64,000 bases of DNA, from the NCBI RefSeq assembly GCF_000425945.1, contig NZ_KE384481.1:124001-188000 (forward strand), read 5' to 3'. Source of the stretch: Candidatus Solirubrobacter pratensis (GTDB taxonomy: Bacteria > Actinomycetota > Thermoleophilia > Solirubrobacterales > Solirubrobacteraceae). Of the stretch, positions 27,603 through 36,552 are shown in pieces. Position 1 is the first letter of the stretch; each line of letters opens with the position of its first letter. Made by a program: the position numbers and the translations under genes. The notes beneath the pieces are model-generated. The model saw only the letters and a program-made list of their open reading frames with translations. It ran no database searches and was not told the origin of the DNA.

Positions 27603-27647
27603 ACGGTCAGCGTAGTGGGCTGCCACCGAGTGTTTGAACGTGTCCGC

Positions 27648-27703
27648 TTGACACACGGTTCGCTTCGCACGTAAAGTGAACATCTTCGATCATCGGTATG
27701 TTC
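27648..27703 (+). promoter_or_regulatory. Sigma-70-like promoter with downstream operator-like dyad
   Basis: TTGACA (27648-27653) and TAAAGT (27672-27677) with an 18-bp spacer form a good vegetative promoter for the PIG-L gene at 27732. Right after the -10 comes GAACAT-N14-ATGTTC (27678-27703), whose centre contains CGAT-C-ATCG. This is where a repressor would block initiation. The regulator is unknown. Confidence 0.6.
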
Positions 27704-27731
27704 GATGTCGTCCGTTGAGGGGGGAGAGGGT

Positions 27732-30700
27732 GTGAAGCGATTCGGGTGCCTCGTGGCGTCGATGCTGGCGCTGGCGGCCGCCGCGGCGCCGGCGCGCGCG
27801 GCGCAGTACACGGCGAGCAGCGCCGTGAAGATCAACGTGATGGGCGAATGGGCCCATCCCGACGACGACACGAGCATCATCGGACCGTGCGGGGTGTGGC
27901 ACCAGCGCTACGGCGTGCGCTGCGGGATCATCATGGTCACGCGCGGCGAGGGCGGCGGCAACGCCGTCGGCTCTGAGATCGGGCCGGCGCTCGGCCTGCG
28001 GCGCGAGAACGAGGACCGGGTCGCGCACTACCGCTCCGGCACCGTCGACATCTTCAACCTCGACCGCGTCGACTTCTTCTACAACCAGAGCGCGCCGCTG
28101 ACCCAGTACTTCTGGAACCACGACGAGACCCTGCGGCGCGTCGTGCGGATCATCCGCATGACGCAGCCGGACGTGTACATCGGCTTCACGCCCACGCTCG
28201 GCGCCGGCCACGGCAACCACCAGCAGGCGGGCCGGTTCATCTGGGAGGGCATGCTCGCGGCCGCCGACCCGAACATGTTCCCCGAGCAGCTGACCGGGCC
28301 GCACGCGCTCTCCACGTGGCAGGTGAAGAAGGTCTTCTCCGGCGGCGCCACGGCCGGCGCCGGCGGGACGACGACGGCCGCCGGCTGCACGACGGGCTTC
28401 TCGCCCTCCGGCCTGGACACGGTCGCCGGCGTGTGGACCGGCTACGACTCGCCGTTCGCGTGGCCGGCCGGCAACGTCCAGGGCAAGACCGGCGCCAAGA
28501 GCTGGGCGCAGGTCGCGGCCGAGGGCTCCTCGGCCTACCCGACCCAGAGCCGCGTGATGAGCATGCGCGCCGCGGCGCCGGCGTGCTCGCGCTTCGGCAT
28601 GACCGACTCGTTCGTCCCGTTCCAACCCAACGGCAGCCCGGACGCCGGCAAGGACGACGCGATCCTGGACGGCGCGGTCAAGCCGGACCCGGGCGGGCTC
28701 CCGCTCGGGACGCTCGAGTACCTCACGTTCTCCCGCTTCTACAACGCGCCGGGGGCGCCGTTCATCGCGACGCTGCACGTCAAGTCGGGTTCAGGGACCC
28801 TGCCGGCGGGAACCGTCGCGCTGACGGTGCCGGCCGGCTGGACGGTCGGCGCGCCGAAGGCGATCGGGCCGACCCCGGCGGGCTCGGAGTCGACCGCGAC
28901 GTTCACGGTGACGCCGAGCGCGACCGCGGCCGTGAACACCAACTTCAAGGTCTCGGCCCTGCTGTCGAGCGGCTCCGCGACCGGCTACACGGATGACGTC
29001 GTACGGGTCGTCTCGCCCGTCGAGGGCCGCTTCCACCGCTGGGGCAACTGGGCCGAGTACGACAGCTGGCTCGAGCAGACCGCTCCCGCGGCGCGCCGGC
29101 TCGGGCGCTCGGCCGCGATCCAGACGGTGAGCGCCGGCGAGACGATCACCGTCCCGGTCGACGTCCACAACTGGTCCACGACGTCGCAGAGCGGCACCGT
29201 CTCGCTGACGCCGCCGTCCGGCGTGACGGCCGACGCCCTGTCGAAGCCGTACGGCCCGCTGGCGCCCGGCGCCGACGCGACCGTCGACTTCCGCGTCTCG
29301 AACTCGTTCACGAACTCGACGCTGCCGATCACCGGTGCGCCCGCAAGCTCGCAGAGCACGAACGTGAACGTGCGCATCACGACCAGCTACGACGGCGGCT
29401 CCGGGTTCGAGGACCTGACGCTCGGGATCGTCCCGAAGACGATGGTTCCCGAGGCGGCCGCCGCGCCGTCGGTCGACGGCGTCGAGAGCCCCGGCGAGTA
29501 CACCGGCGAGGCGCTGGACATCGGGCGCAAGTGGGAGCCGGGCGGCACGACGCGCGACTGCTCGCCGGCCGGCGTCGACTGCGGCTCCTCCGGCGCGCCC
29601 GGATCGCCCACGAGCACGTACGCGAAGGTGACCTGGCGCGACGACGCGCTGTACTTCTTCGTCCACGTCCGCGACGAATACCAGTCCTACGCGGTCAAGC
29701 CGGAGGAGTGCGTCGCGCACTGGCTGGCGGACTCGGTCGAGATCCTGATCGACCCGCGCGGGAACGCGTCGCAGGTGCTCAAGGACACCGCGAACACGTT
29801 CAAGCTCGGGATCTTCCCGTTCACGAACGACCCGAGCGGCTCCAACGGCAACGGCGCCGACGGGCCGTGCTGGGAGCGCGACGCCGACAACCACCAGGGC
29901 TACTCGACCGGTCCGCTGGCCGCGACGGTCGACGGCGCCCCCAACGCGCCCGGCGTCGTGGTCAAGTCGACGGCGGCGTGGGTCGGGTCCAACGACACCG
30001 GCGTCGACCACTCGTATGGCGCGACCGGCGGCTACGACCTCGAGGTCAAGATCCCGATGGCCGACCTGCCGGCGGCGGTCGACCCCGCCAACATGGGGCT
30101 GAACATCACGCCGTACGACGAGGACAACACGGCGGCCGCGGGCACGACGACGCTGCGCCACATCGATCAGAGCACGCGGCTGGCGTGGTCGACGTTCGGC
30201 AGCGTGCAGTCGGATCCGTACCGCTGGGGCCGCGCCGTGCTCAGCGGCTACACGCCGCCCGCCGGCCGCTCGACGACGCCGGACGCGCCGAACGTGTCGC
30301 ATCCGAACCTCGACGGCGTGGACTCGCCGCAGACGATCGCGCAGTCGGCGCGCAACGGCGTCCCGATCTCGGGGCGGACGCCGGCCTCCGGCGTGTCGGT
30401 GTCCAAGGTCGTCCTGACGCCGGGCGTGTTCAAGGCCGAGATCGACGCGCCGAGCGCGGGCACCGCGCACGTGTTCCTGTGGAAGGGCGAGAAGGGCTAC
30501 ATCCCCGTGTTCAAGACGAGCTGCACGCCGGCCGCCGACCCGCCACCGGACTTCGGGCTCACGGCCTGCGCGCTGACGGACGGCTCGATCCCGGCGTGGT
30601 CGCCGGACATGGGCGGGCACGTGGTGCGCGACCTGAAGGTCGGCGTCAAGGCGGGGCACAACGCCGTGACGATCCCGCTCGACCGCGCGGCGTTCGACAG

Positions 30701-30836
30701 GCTCGCCGGCGGCGACGGCTCGGCGCTGGTCTCCTACGAGAGCGGCTCGGACGAGGTGGCCGCGTTCGATGTGCCGTTGAAGGCGACGTCGAGCGACCGG
30801 TCGGCCGGGGGCACCGCCGGCCACACGACACCTTGA
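27732..30836 (+). CDS. Secreted PIG-L/LmbE deacetylase with NEW3-like and CBM9-like modules
   Basis: 1,034 residues from GTG 27732, which has GGGGAGAGG immediately upstream; an ATG-type start at 27705 lacks this. A signal peptide (CLVASMLALAAAAAPARA) is followed by a PIG-L/LmbE metal-dependent deacetylase domain, residues ~30-330 (EWAHPDDDTS with the HPDD ligand set, VTRGEGGGNA, GHGNHQQAG). Two NEW3-like beta-sandwich modules follow (~340-430 and ~465-560), then a CBM9-like module (~575-850; VDGVESPGEYTGEAL, WLADSVEILIDPRG). The last ~170 residues are unassigned. PIG-L enzymes deacetylate N-acetylglucosaminyl compounds; an extracellular glycan is the likely target. The four-part secreted build is unusual. 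Confidence 0.85.
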   Translation: MKRFGCLVASMLALAAAAAPARAAQYTASSAVKINVMGEWAHPDDDTSIIGPCGVWHQRYGVRCGIIMVTRGEGGGNAVGSEIGPALGLRRENEDRVAHYRSGTVDIFNLDRVDFFYNQSAPLTQYFWNHDETLRRVVRIIRMTQPDVYIGFTPTLGAGHGNHQQAGRFIWEGMLAAADPNMFPEQLTGPHALSTWQVKKVFSGGATAGAGGTTTAAGCTTGFSPSGLDTVAGVWTGYDSPFAWPAGNVQGKTGAKSWAQVAAEGSSAYPTQSRVMSMRAAAPACSRFGMTDSFVPFQPNGSPDAGKDDAILDGAVKPDPGGLPLGTLEYLTFSRFYNAPGAPFIATLHVKSGSGTLPAGTVALTVPAGWTVGAPKAIGPTPAGSESTATFTVTPSATAAVNTNFKVSALLSSGSATGYTDDVVRVVSPVEGRFHRWGNWAEYDSWLEQTAPAARRLGRSAAIQTVSAGETITVPVDVHNWSTTSQSGTVSLTPPSGVTADALSKPYGPLAPGADATVDFRVSNSFTNSTLPITGAPASSQSTNVNVRITTSYDGGSGFEDLTLGIVPKTMVPEAAAAPSVDGVESPGEYTGEALDIGRKWEPGGTTRDCSPAGVDCGSSGAPGSPTSTYAKVTWRDDALYFFVHVRDEYQSYAVKPEECVAHWLADSVEILIDPRGNASQVLKDTANTFKLGIFPFTNDPSGSNGNGADGPCWERDADNHQGYSTGPLAATVDGAPNAPGVVVKSTAAWVGSNDTGVDHSYGATGGYDLEVKIPMADLPAAVDPANMGLNITPYDEDNTAAAGTTTLRHIDQSTRLAWSTFGSVQSDPYRWGRAVLSGYTPPAGRSTTPDAPNVSHPNLDGVDSPQTIAQSARNGVPISGRTPASGVSVSKVVLTPGVFKAEIDAPSAGTAHVFLWKGEKGYIPVFKTSCTPAADPPPDFGLTACALTDGSIPAWSPDMGGHVVRDLKVGVKAGHNAVTIPLDRAAFDRLAGGDGSALVSYESGSDEVAAFDVPLKATSSDRSAGGTAGHTTP

Positions 30837-30844
30837 GGGGGTCC

Positions 30845-30868
30845 GGGGGCGCCCTCCGGGGCGCCCCC
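30845..30868. terminator. Perfect hairpin between convergent genes
   Basis: GGGGGCGCCC (30845-30854), loop TCCG and GGGCGCCCCC (30859-30868) form a 10-bp stem with a stable tetraloop between the PIG-L stop (30836) and the CitE-like stop (30876). It can serve both strands; there is no U tract. Confidence 0.75.
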
Positions 30869-30875
30869 GACGGGC

Positions 30876-31784
30876 TCACGCGTATCCCGCGGCGCGACCG
30901 GCGCGGGCGACGCGCTCGGCCATCTTGCGGTTGGCCTCGTCGATCATCTCGCCGTCGTACATCGCGGCGCCCTGGCCCCCGGCGTGCGCGGCGTCATAGG
31001 CCGCGAGCATCGCCTCGGCGCGCTCCCACTCCTCGCGCGCGGGCGCGAAGATCTCGTTGACGGTCGCGATCTGCCCAGGGTGGATCGTCCACTTGCCGTC
31101 CATCCCGAGCGCGCGGGCGAGGCGCGAGCGCTCGCGCAGCCCCTCCTCGTCCCCCACGCGCGCGTACGGGCCGTCGATCGCCTGGATGCCGGCGGCGCGG
31201 GCGGCGACGACCAGGCGCGAGTAGACGTAGTTGAGGTGGTCGCCGGGATAGCCCTCGGGCGCGCCGCCGATGGTCGTGATCGGGATGCCGACGGCGGCGC
31301 TGTAATCGCCGGGCCCGAAGATCAGCGTCTCCATCCGCGCCGATGCGGCCGCGATGGCCTCGCACGCGACGAGCCCGGTCGCATCCTCGATCTGGGCCTC
31401 GATCCCGATCCGGCCGGGCTCGAGGCCGTGCGCGAGCTCGATCTGCGTGAGCAGCTTGTCGGTCATCTCGACGTCGCCGGGCGTGCGGACCTTCGGCAGC
31501 ATGACCGCGTCGAGCTTGGCGCCCGCCTGCTCGACGACGTCGATCAGGTCGCGGTAGTAGTGCGGCGTGTCGGTCCCGTTCACGCGCACGACGACGGTCA
31601 TCCCGTCGCGGAAGTCGAGCGTGTTGAGCGCCTCGATCACCCGCCCGCGCGCGCTCTCCTTCTCGTTCGGCGCGACCGCGTCCTCGAGGTCCAGGAAGAC
31701 CTCGTCGGCCTCCAGCCCGGGCGCCTTGGCGAGGAACCGCTCGCTCGAGCCGGGCACGGCGTGGCACGTTCGGCGGGAGCGCAT
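30876..31784 (-). CDS. CitE-like CoA ester lyase/thioesterase (HpcH/HpaI family)
   Basis: 302 residues. Signatures are CHAVPGSSERFLAKA, DEVFLDLEDAVAPNEKE, AVMLPKVRTPGD and FGPGDYSAA, the usual CitE-superfamily set with acidic Mg2+ ligands. It could be a malyl-CoA, beta-methylmalyl-CoA or citramalyl-CoA lyase, or a (3S)-malyl-CoA thioesterase; stand-alone CitE proteins cannot be separated by eye. The ATG at 31784 fits the family N terminus; no Shine-Dalgarno is visible. It is divergent from the glycosylase gene and not clustered with other CoA genes. Confidence 0.87.
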   Translation of the reverse strand: MRSRRTCHAVPGSSERFLAKAPGLEADEVFLDLEDAVAPNEKESARGRVIEALNTLDFRDGMTVVVRVNGTDTPHYYRDLIDVVEQAGAKLDAVMLPKVRTPGDVEMTDKLLTQIELAHGLEPGRIGIEAQIEDATGLVACEAIAAASARMETLIFGPGDYSAAVGIPITTIGGAPEGYPGDHLNYVYSRLVVAARAAGIQAIDGPYARVGDEEGLRERSRLARALGMDGKWTIHPGQIATVNEIFAPAREEWERAEAMLAAYDAAHAGGQGAAMYDGEMIDEANRKMAERVARAGRAAGYA

Positions 31785-31883
31785 CGGGGGAGGGTAACGT
31801 CGTCCGGACGCCGGCCTGCCGCTTGGGGGCCGACCCACGACGAGTCGCCGCCGCAGGCGACGGGAGGACGAAACTCACTTTCC

Positions 31884-32627
31884 ATGCCCGAGCTGCCGGA
31901 AGCCGAGCGCGCGCGACAGGTGATCGAGCGCGCGCTCGGGCGCGAGATCGTCGCGGTCGACGACGCCGACGCCTACGTCTGCCGCCCGCACTCGGCGGGC
32001 GAGCTCGCGGCCGCGCTGACCGGCCACACGCTCACGTCCGCCCACCGGCGCGGGAAGTTCCTCTGGGTCGAGACCGACGGGCCGGAGCTCGGCCTGCACC
32101 TCGGCATGGCGGGCCGGATCGTCGTCGACGAGCCGCCTGAGCCGCACGGCTGGGACCGCTTCTCGCTCGAGTTCGCCGGCGGCGGCCGGCTCGCGCTGCG
32201 CGACAAGCGCCGGCTCGGCCGCGCGGTGCTGAACCCCGACTACTCGCACGTCGGCCCCGACGCCGCCGAGGTCTCGCGCGACGTGTTCCGCGAGCGCGTG
32301 AGCCGCAGCGGCATGCCGATCAAGGCGCGGCTCCTCGATCAGGGCGCGATCGCGGGCGTCGGCAATCTGCTCGCCGACGAGTCGCTGTGGCGCGCGAGGA
32401 TGTCGCCGCTGCGCCCGGCCAACTCGCTCTCGACCGACGAGCTCGACGGGCTGCGGCGCATGATCCGCGCGGCCGTCCGCGACGCGGTGCGCAACGGCGG
32501 CGTCCACACCGGGCGATTCATGCCCGCGCGCGTGCGCGGGGGCGCGTGCCCGCGCGACGGGACGCCGCTGTCCCTGGACACGGTCGGCGGCCGCACGACG
32601 CTGTGGTGCCCGACGTGCCAGGTGTGA
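31884..32627 (+). CDS. Fpg/Nei-family DNA glycosylase with altered zinc finger
   Basis: 247 residues, slightly short for the family (about 270-290). The catalytic N terminus MPELPEAE (Pro-2, Glu-3) sets the start at ATG 31884. The conserved Lys is in HRRGKFLWVE, and the helix-two-turn-helix is GAIAGVGNLLADESLW. The C-terminal zinc finger is ACPRDG plus LWCPTC: the second Cys of the first CxxC pair is Asp, so zinc binding may be lost or changed. The family excises oxidised bases by beta,delta-elimination. It may be an actinobacterial Fpg/Nei paralogue rather than the housekeeping MutM. Confidence 0.88.
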   Translation: MPELPEAERARQVIERALGREIVAVDDADAYVCRPHSAGELAAALTGHTLTSAHRRGKFLWVETDGPELGLHLGMAGRIVVDEPPEPHGWDRFSLEFAGGGRLALRDKRRLGRAVLNPDYSHVGPDAAEVSRDVFRERVSRSGMPIKARLLDQGAIAGVGNLLADESLWRARMSPLRPANSLSTDELDGLRRMIRAAVRDAVRNGGVHTGRFMPARVRGGACPRDGTPLSLDTVGGRTTLWCPTCQV

Positions 32628-32634
32628 TCCGGGG

Positions 32635-33447
32635 CTAGCGCGCGAGGGCGCGGAGTCGCTGCTCGGACGCGCTGCCCGGGGCGGCGTGCAGGACGACGAG
32701 CCGCTGGCCTGGGGCGCCGCTGACCTCGAAGACCTCGGCGTCGAGCTCGAGCGCCCCGGCGTCGGGATGCCTGAAGCGCTGCGTGCCGGCCCGCTTCTCG
32801 ATCACGTCGTGGGAGGCCCACAGCGCGGCGAACTCCGGGCTGGCCATCAGCTCGTCGACGAGCGCCTCGGTGCCTGCGGCGCCGCCGCCCCGCGCCGAGC
32901 GCAGCGTGGCGACGCCGTCGCGCAGCAGCTCGGGGAGGTCGCCGGGGTCGTAGCCGGCGCGCGCGTGCGGATCGAGGAAGGCGTCGCGCAGCAGGTTGCG
33001 GCCGGGCCGGTAGCTGGGGTGCAGGGCCGTCGCGAGCCGGTTGGCGGCCAGCACGCCCGACAGGCGGTCCATGACGAACGCCGGCACGTCGACGTGCCGG
33101 TCCAGCAGCCGGCGCAGCTGCTCGCGGACGCCGGCCGGCTCGGGGGCCGCCGCGGACCGGGGCGCCAGGCCGGCGAGCGCGCGCAGGTGGCGCGCCCCGG
33201 CATCGTCGAGCCGCAGCGCGCGCCCGAGCGCCTCGACCACGTCCCCTGACGGCCGCCTGTCGCGCCCCTGCTCGAGGCGGACGTAATAGGTGACGCTCAT
33301 CTCGGCGAGCATCGCGACCTCCTCGCGCCGCAGGCCGGGAACCCGCCGCCGTCCGCCGTCGGCGAGGCCGACCTCCGCCGGCATGAGCCGGGCGCGACGG
33401 GCCCGGAGGAACGCCGCGAGGCTGTTGTCGTCGCCGCGCGCCGGCAC
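32635..33447 (-). CDS. XRE/HTH regulator with MmyB-like ligand-binding domain
   Basis: 270 residues. The N-terminal HTH reads LAAFLRARRARLMPAEVGL, then RRVPGLRREEVAMLAEMSV and YYVRLEQGRDRRPS. The C-terminal ~150 residues match the MmyB-like (MLTR) ligand-binding domain (FVMDRLSGVLAANRLA, LWASHDVIEK). GTG 33447 matches where related proteins begin; a GTG at 33492 overlapping the reductase stop is the alternative. These regulators usually control an adjacent short-chain or aldo/keto reductase, which fits the gene just upstream on the same strand. Confidence 0.88.
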   Translation of the reverse strand: MPARGDDNSLAAFLRARRARLMPAEVGLADGGRRRVPGLRREEVAMLAEMSVTYYVRLEQGRDRRPSGDVVEALGRALRLDDAGARHLRALAGLAPRSAAAPEPAGVREQLRRLLDRHVDVPAFVMDRLSGVLAANRLATALHPSYRPGRNLLRDAFLDPHARAGYDPGDLPELLRDGVATLRSARGGGAAGTEALVDELMASPEFAALWASHDVIEKRAGTQRFRHPDAGALELDAEVFEVSGAPGQRLVVLHAAPGSASEQRLRALAR

Positions 33448-33488
33448 CCTTCGACGGTACCCCGCGTGCGGCCCGCGGCGCGCGCCGA

Positions 33489-34547
33489 TCACAGGTGAAT
33501 CGCGCTCGCCGGCACGCCGTTGACCGTCGTGTCGCCCTGGATGAAGCCCGGGCCGACCGCCTGCAGGTGATCGGTCAGCGGGTACTCGAGCGTCGGGGTC
33601 GTGAGCCCGTCGAGCTCCGCGCTCTGCTCGGCGGTCAGCTCGACCCGGAGCGAGGCGAGGTTGGCGTCGAGCTGCGCCAGGGTGCGCGCCCCGACGAGCG
33701 TCGTCGTCACGAGCTGCCGCCGGCGGACCCAGGCGAGGGCGACGGAGGCGACCGATCCCCCGGCCTCGCCGGCGATCCGCTCGAGCACGTCGAGCAGCGC
33801 GAAGGTCTCCTCGGTGAGATGCGGCTGCGCCGCCGCTGCGCGTCCGGAGCCGGGCGCGGGCCGGGCGCGCGAGTACTTGCCCGAGAGGACGCCGCCGGCG
33901 AGCGGGCTCCAGGGCGTGACGCCCAGCCCCAGCTCGCGGGCCACGCCGAAGGTGCCGCCCTCGGCCGACCGCGCGAGCAGCGAGTACTCGGCCTGGAGTG
34001 CGATCGGCGCCGCGCGCCCGCGCAGCTCGGCGATCGCGCAGGCGCGGGCGACCGCCCAGGCAGGGACGTTCGAGAGCCCGATGTAGCGGACCTTGCCGGC
34101 GCGGACGAGATCGTCGAGCGTCGAGATCGTCTCGTCGAGCGGCGTGTGCGGGTCCCAGTTGTGCAGCCAGTACAGGTCGACATAGTCGGTGCCGAGGCGT
34201 CGCAGCGAGCCGTCGAGCGCCTGGAGGATCGCCTTGCGGCCGTTGCCTCCGGCGTTCGGATCGTCAGGCACGAGGTTGCCGCCGAACTTCGTGGAGAGCA
34301 CCAACCGGTCGCGCAGGCCGGCGTGCCTCGCCAGGTACGCGCCGATCAGCTCCTCGCTGCGCCCGCCGGTGTAGAGGCTGGCCGTGTCTATGACGTTGCC
34401 TCCGGCCGCCAGGTAGCGGTCGATGATCCGCCAGGACTCCTCGTCGGAGGTGCCCCAGCTCGGGTTGCCGAAGGTCATGGCCCCGAGGGTCAGGGGGCTC
34501 ACCCGGAGCCCGCTCGGACCGAGGGTGCGAAAGTCGGTGAGTTCCAT
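33489..34547 (-). CDS. Aldo/keto reductase
   Basis: 352 residues from ATG 34547. The catalytic tetrad is visible: Asp in VIDTASLY, Tyr in the same motif, Lys in VLSTKFGG and His in YWLHNWDP. NADPH-binding LSNVPAWAVARA and the C-terminal LVGARTLAQLDANL follow. It reduces aldehydes or ketones with NADPH; the natural substrate is unknown. The downstream XRE/MmyB-like regulator probably controls it. The upstream open frame to 34982 consists of tandem repeats and is not part of the gene. Confidence 0.92.
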   Translation of the reverse strand: MELTDFRTLGPSGLRVSPLTLGAMTFGNPSWGTSDEESWRIIDRYLAAGGNVIDTASLYTGGRSEELIGAYLARHAGLRDRLVLSTKFGGNLVPDDPNAGGNGRKAILQALDGSLRRLGTDYVDLYWLHNWDPHTPLDETISTLDDLVRAGKVRYIGLSNVPAWAVARACAIAELRGRAAPIALQAEYSLLARSAEGGTFGVARELGLGVTPWSPLAGGVLSGKYSRARPAPGSGRAAAAQPHLTEETFALLDVLERIAGEAGGSVASVALAWVRRRQLVTTTLVGARTLAQLDANLASLRVELTAEQSAELDGLTTPTLEYPLTDHLQAVGPGFIQGDTTVNGVPASAIHL

Positions 34548-34625
34548 CGCCGCCGACGCTAACGCCGCTCCGCGAGATATCCAGACCGGCTCGAGGGTGG
34601 TACCGGCGGCACCAGGATCGCCCGG

Positions 34626-34840
34626 CTCCGCGCGGCTGCGCGATCCGGCGAGGGCCTGGTCGCTCGGCCGCGGGTCCCGGCGCCCGGCCGCGCCTTCGTT
34701 CCGCGTGGCTGCGCGATCCGGCGAGGGCTTGGCCGCTCGGCCGCGGGTCCCGGCGCCCCGCCCGCCTTCGTTCCGCGCGGCTGCGCGATCCGGCGAGGGC
34801 CTGGCCGCTCGGCCGCGGGTCCTGTCCTCGCGGGTCCCGG
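34626..34840. repeat. Three tandem ~73-bp repeats
   Basis: Units begin at 34626, 34699 and 34771 (periods 73 and 72). Each carries the blocks TCCGCGCGGCTGCGCGATCC, GGCGAGGGCCTGGCCG and CTCGGCCGCGGGTCC with a few substitutions. Each unit contains internal short dyads such as CTCGGCCGCGGG. They lie upstream of the aldo/keto reductase gene. Confidence 0.85.
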
Positions 34841-35280
34841 GTCGGCGCTGAACTGACACCCGCGCTTGAGCGCCCTGCCGCGGGAGCTCGACATCGCGCG
34901 TCGGCGCTGCTGCCACGTCAGCCCGGCTTCGCGCGCCAAGCGCCCTGCCACGCCATTCAGCCGCCGACCCCCAAACGCCCACGAGGCCACCCGCGGGTGG
35001 AGCGGTTACGGCGCAGCGGCGAGGCCGTCGCTCGCTCCGCCGGCGCTCGCGGGAGCCTCACTCGGCCCCGCAGCCACCCGGATCGAGCGTCTAGGTGCCA
35101 TAACGATCACCCGCCCAAGGGGTGCGTCACCTTTGCGGGCTATGGGTCGACAAACCTGACACACCCCCCGCGCGCCGAGCGCGTTCTTGATCGCATACGA
35201 TCGTTTTCCCGCCTGACGCGCTCGAATACGGTCGCCAGCGCCGATCGCGCGTGATCCGTGGGACCCTCCGCGCGCAACCC

Positions 35281-35401
35281 TGCGCCAGAGCCGACACGCA
35301 CGCCCTTACCAGCGCACTTCCGATCCCCGATCACCGCCGGCACAAGATCCGCGCACGACCTGCACCAGAGTCGACACGCATCCCTTACCAGCGGAGTTCC
35401 G
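35281..35401 (-). repeat. Two copies of a ~41-bp dispersed repeat
   Basis: Copies at 35281-35321 and 35361-35401 share, on the minus strand, GCTGGTAAGGG followed by TGCGTGTCG and CTCTGG. A third, shorter copy of the core (AACTGCGCTGGTAAG) occurs at 39855-39869 on the plus strand. Both locations are downstream of genes (FUSC-like and cell-wall hydrolase). Confidence 0.65.
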
Positions 35402-35424
35402 GTCCCTGCCGCCGCGGCCGCCGG

Positions 35425-36552
35425 CTACGCGCGCTCCTGCGCCGCGCGCACCGCGGCGCGCACGGCGTCCACCGCCGCCGGCGGGTCCATCCCCGAGCCG
35501 GTGAGCAGGTCCACGGCGGTCGACCGGATCTGCCCCACGATCACGCTCACCGACAGGTTGCCCGTGCGCTCGAGCACGAGCGTCGCGGTCGCCGCGGCGC
35601 GCAGCGCCGGCTCGCGGACGGCCTCCGGCGACCCGTCGTCGGCGAGCGTCCGCTCCAGCGCGATGACGGCGTCCGCCAGGTCCTCGAGCGCCTCCGGCAC
35701 CTCCTCCGGCACGTTCTCCTTCAGCGTCAGCGCGCGAATCGCTCCGCGCGCGAGCACGCGCACGTTGCGGACCGCGAGATCGATCTGGGCCGCCGCCCCC
35801 GCGAACGCCTCGATCGTCCCGCGCGCACCGCGGCGCGCGACCGAGTAGCGCGCCGTCTCGCGCCCCTCGCGCACCGCGTCGGCGAACTTGCCCGAGAGGT
35901 CGTCGATCCCGCGGGCACGGTCCAGGGCGGCGCCGGCGGCGTCGAGGTCGCGCGCCGCGAGCGCCCGGGCGACGTCGCGCAGCGTCGCCGCCAGCTCCTC
36001 CAGCACCGGCCGCGACGCGTCGCGCAGTATCCGTTGCGGATCGGTCGGCAGCAGCAGCGCGGCGACCGCGAGCGCGATCGAGCCGCCGGTCAGCGCGTCG
36101 ACCGAGCGGGCGAACGTGATGCCGCTCGACGGCGGCTGGATGGTCGCGACCAAGGCGGCCGACACGGCCGCCTGGTTGACGAACAGCTGGCTGGAGGTGA
36201 AGAGCAGGCCCATGCCCATCGCGAGGAACACGACGATCGCGAGCTGGATCGTCCCGGTGCCGATCTGGGAAAGCAGGACGTCGGAGAGGGCGATGCCGAG
36301 CGAGACGCCGATCACGAGCTCCGCGGCCCGCCGCCCGCGCTGGTGGTAGCTCTGGCCGAGCGCGATGATCGCCGAGACCGGCGCGAAGAACGGTGCCTGG
36401 TGGCCCCACACCTCGGTCGCGAACAGCCACGCGAGCGCCGCCGCGACCGAGGCCTGCACCATCGTGCGCCAGGACACGCGCAGGCGCACAAGGCGCGAGC
36501 GCATCGAGACGCGCGAGCGCTCGGTGGCCTCCTCGATCAGCGGCTGGAACAC
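35425..36552 (-). CDS. FUSC/aromatic-acid-exporter-like membrane protein
   Basis: 375 residues. The N-terminal half has about six membrane helices with the FUSC/ArAE look (FFAPVSAIIALGQSYHQRGRR, then a second hydrophobic group around ALTGGSIALAVAALLLP). The C-terminal ~190 residues are cytoplasmic helices rich in Ala, Arg and Asp. Family members export aromatic acids or similar compounds. GTG 36552 lies inside the 3' end of the acetyltransferase gene (16-bp overlap), implying coupled translation; an ATG at 36504 is a possible later start. Confidence 0.85.
   Translation of the reverse strand: MFQPLIEEATERSRVSMRSRLVRLRVSWRTMVQASVAAALAWLFATEVWGHQAPFFAPVSAIIALGQSYHQRGRRAAELVIGVSLGIALSDVLLSQIGTGTIQLAIVVFLAMGMGLLFTSSQLFVNQAAVSAALVATIQPPSSGITFARSVDALTGGSIALAVAALLLPTDPQRILRDASRPVLEELAATLRDVARALAARDLDAAGAALDRARGIDDLSGKFADAVREGRETARYSVARRGARGTIEAFAGAAAQIDLAVRNVRVLARGAIRALTLKENVPEEVPEALEDLADAVIALERTLADDGSPEAVREPALRAAATATLVLERTGNLSVSVIVGQIRSTAVDLLTGSGMDPPAAVDAVRAAVRAAQERA

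Larger units (their letters stand above)
34548..35424. other. 877-bp gene-free region rich in repeats
   Basis: No convincing gene in either strand. It holds three tandem ~73-bp repeats (34626-34840), an AT-richer patch (35090-35230) with a small GATCG-CATA-CGATC dyad at 35189-35202, and two ~41-bp direct repeats 80 bp apart (35281-35321 and 35361-35401). The open frames that cross it are low-complexity Arg/Pro/Gly translations. Confidence 0.7.

Noticed and set aside
34626..34840. Possible CRISPR array
   Set aside because: The whole 73-bp unit repeats, including the part that should be variable spacer; no cas genes are near.
34548..34982. N-terminal extension of the aldo/keto reductase
   Set aside because: The extension translates the tandem repeats; the family N terminus begins at ATG 34547.
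35189..35207. Intrinsic terminator (GATCG-CATA-CGATC followed by GTTTT)
   Set aside because: The stem is only 5 bp and no gene ends just upstream on that strand.
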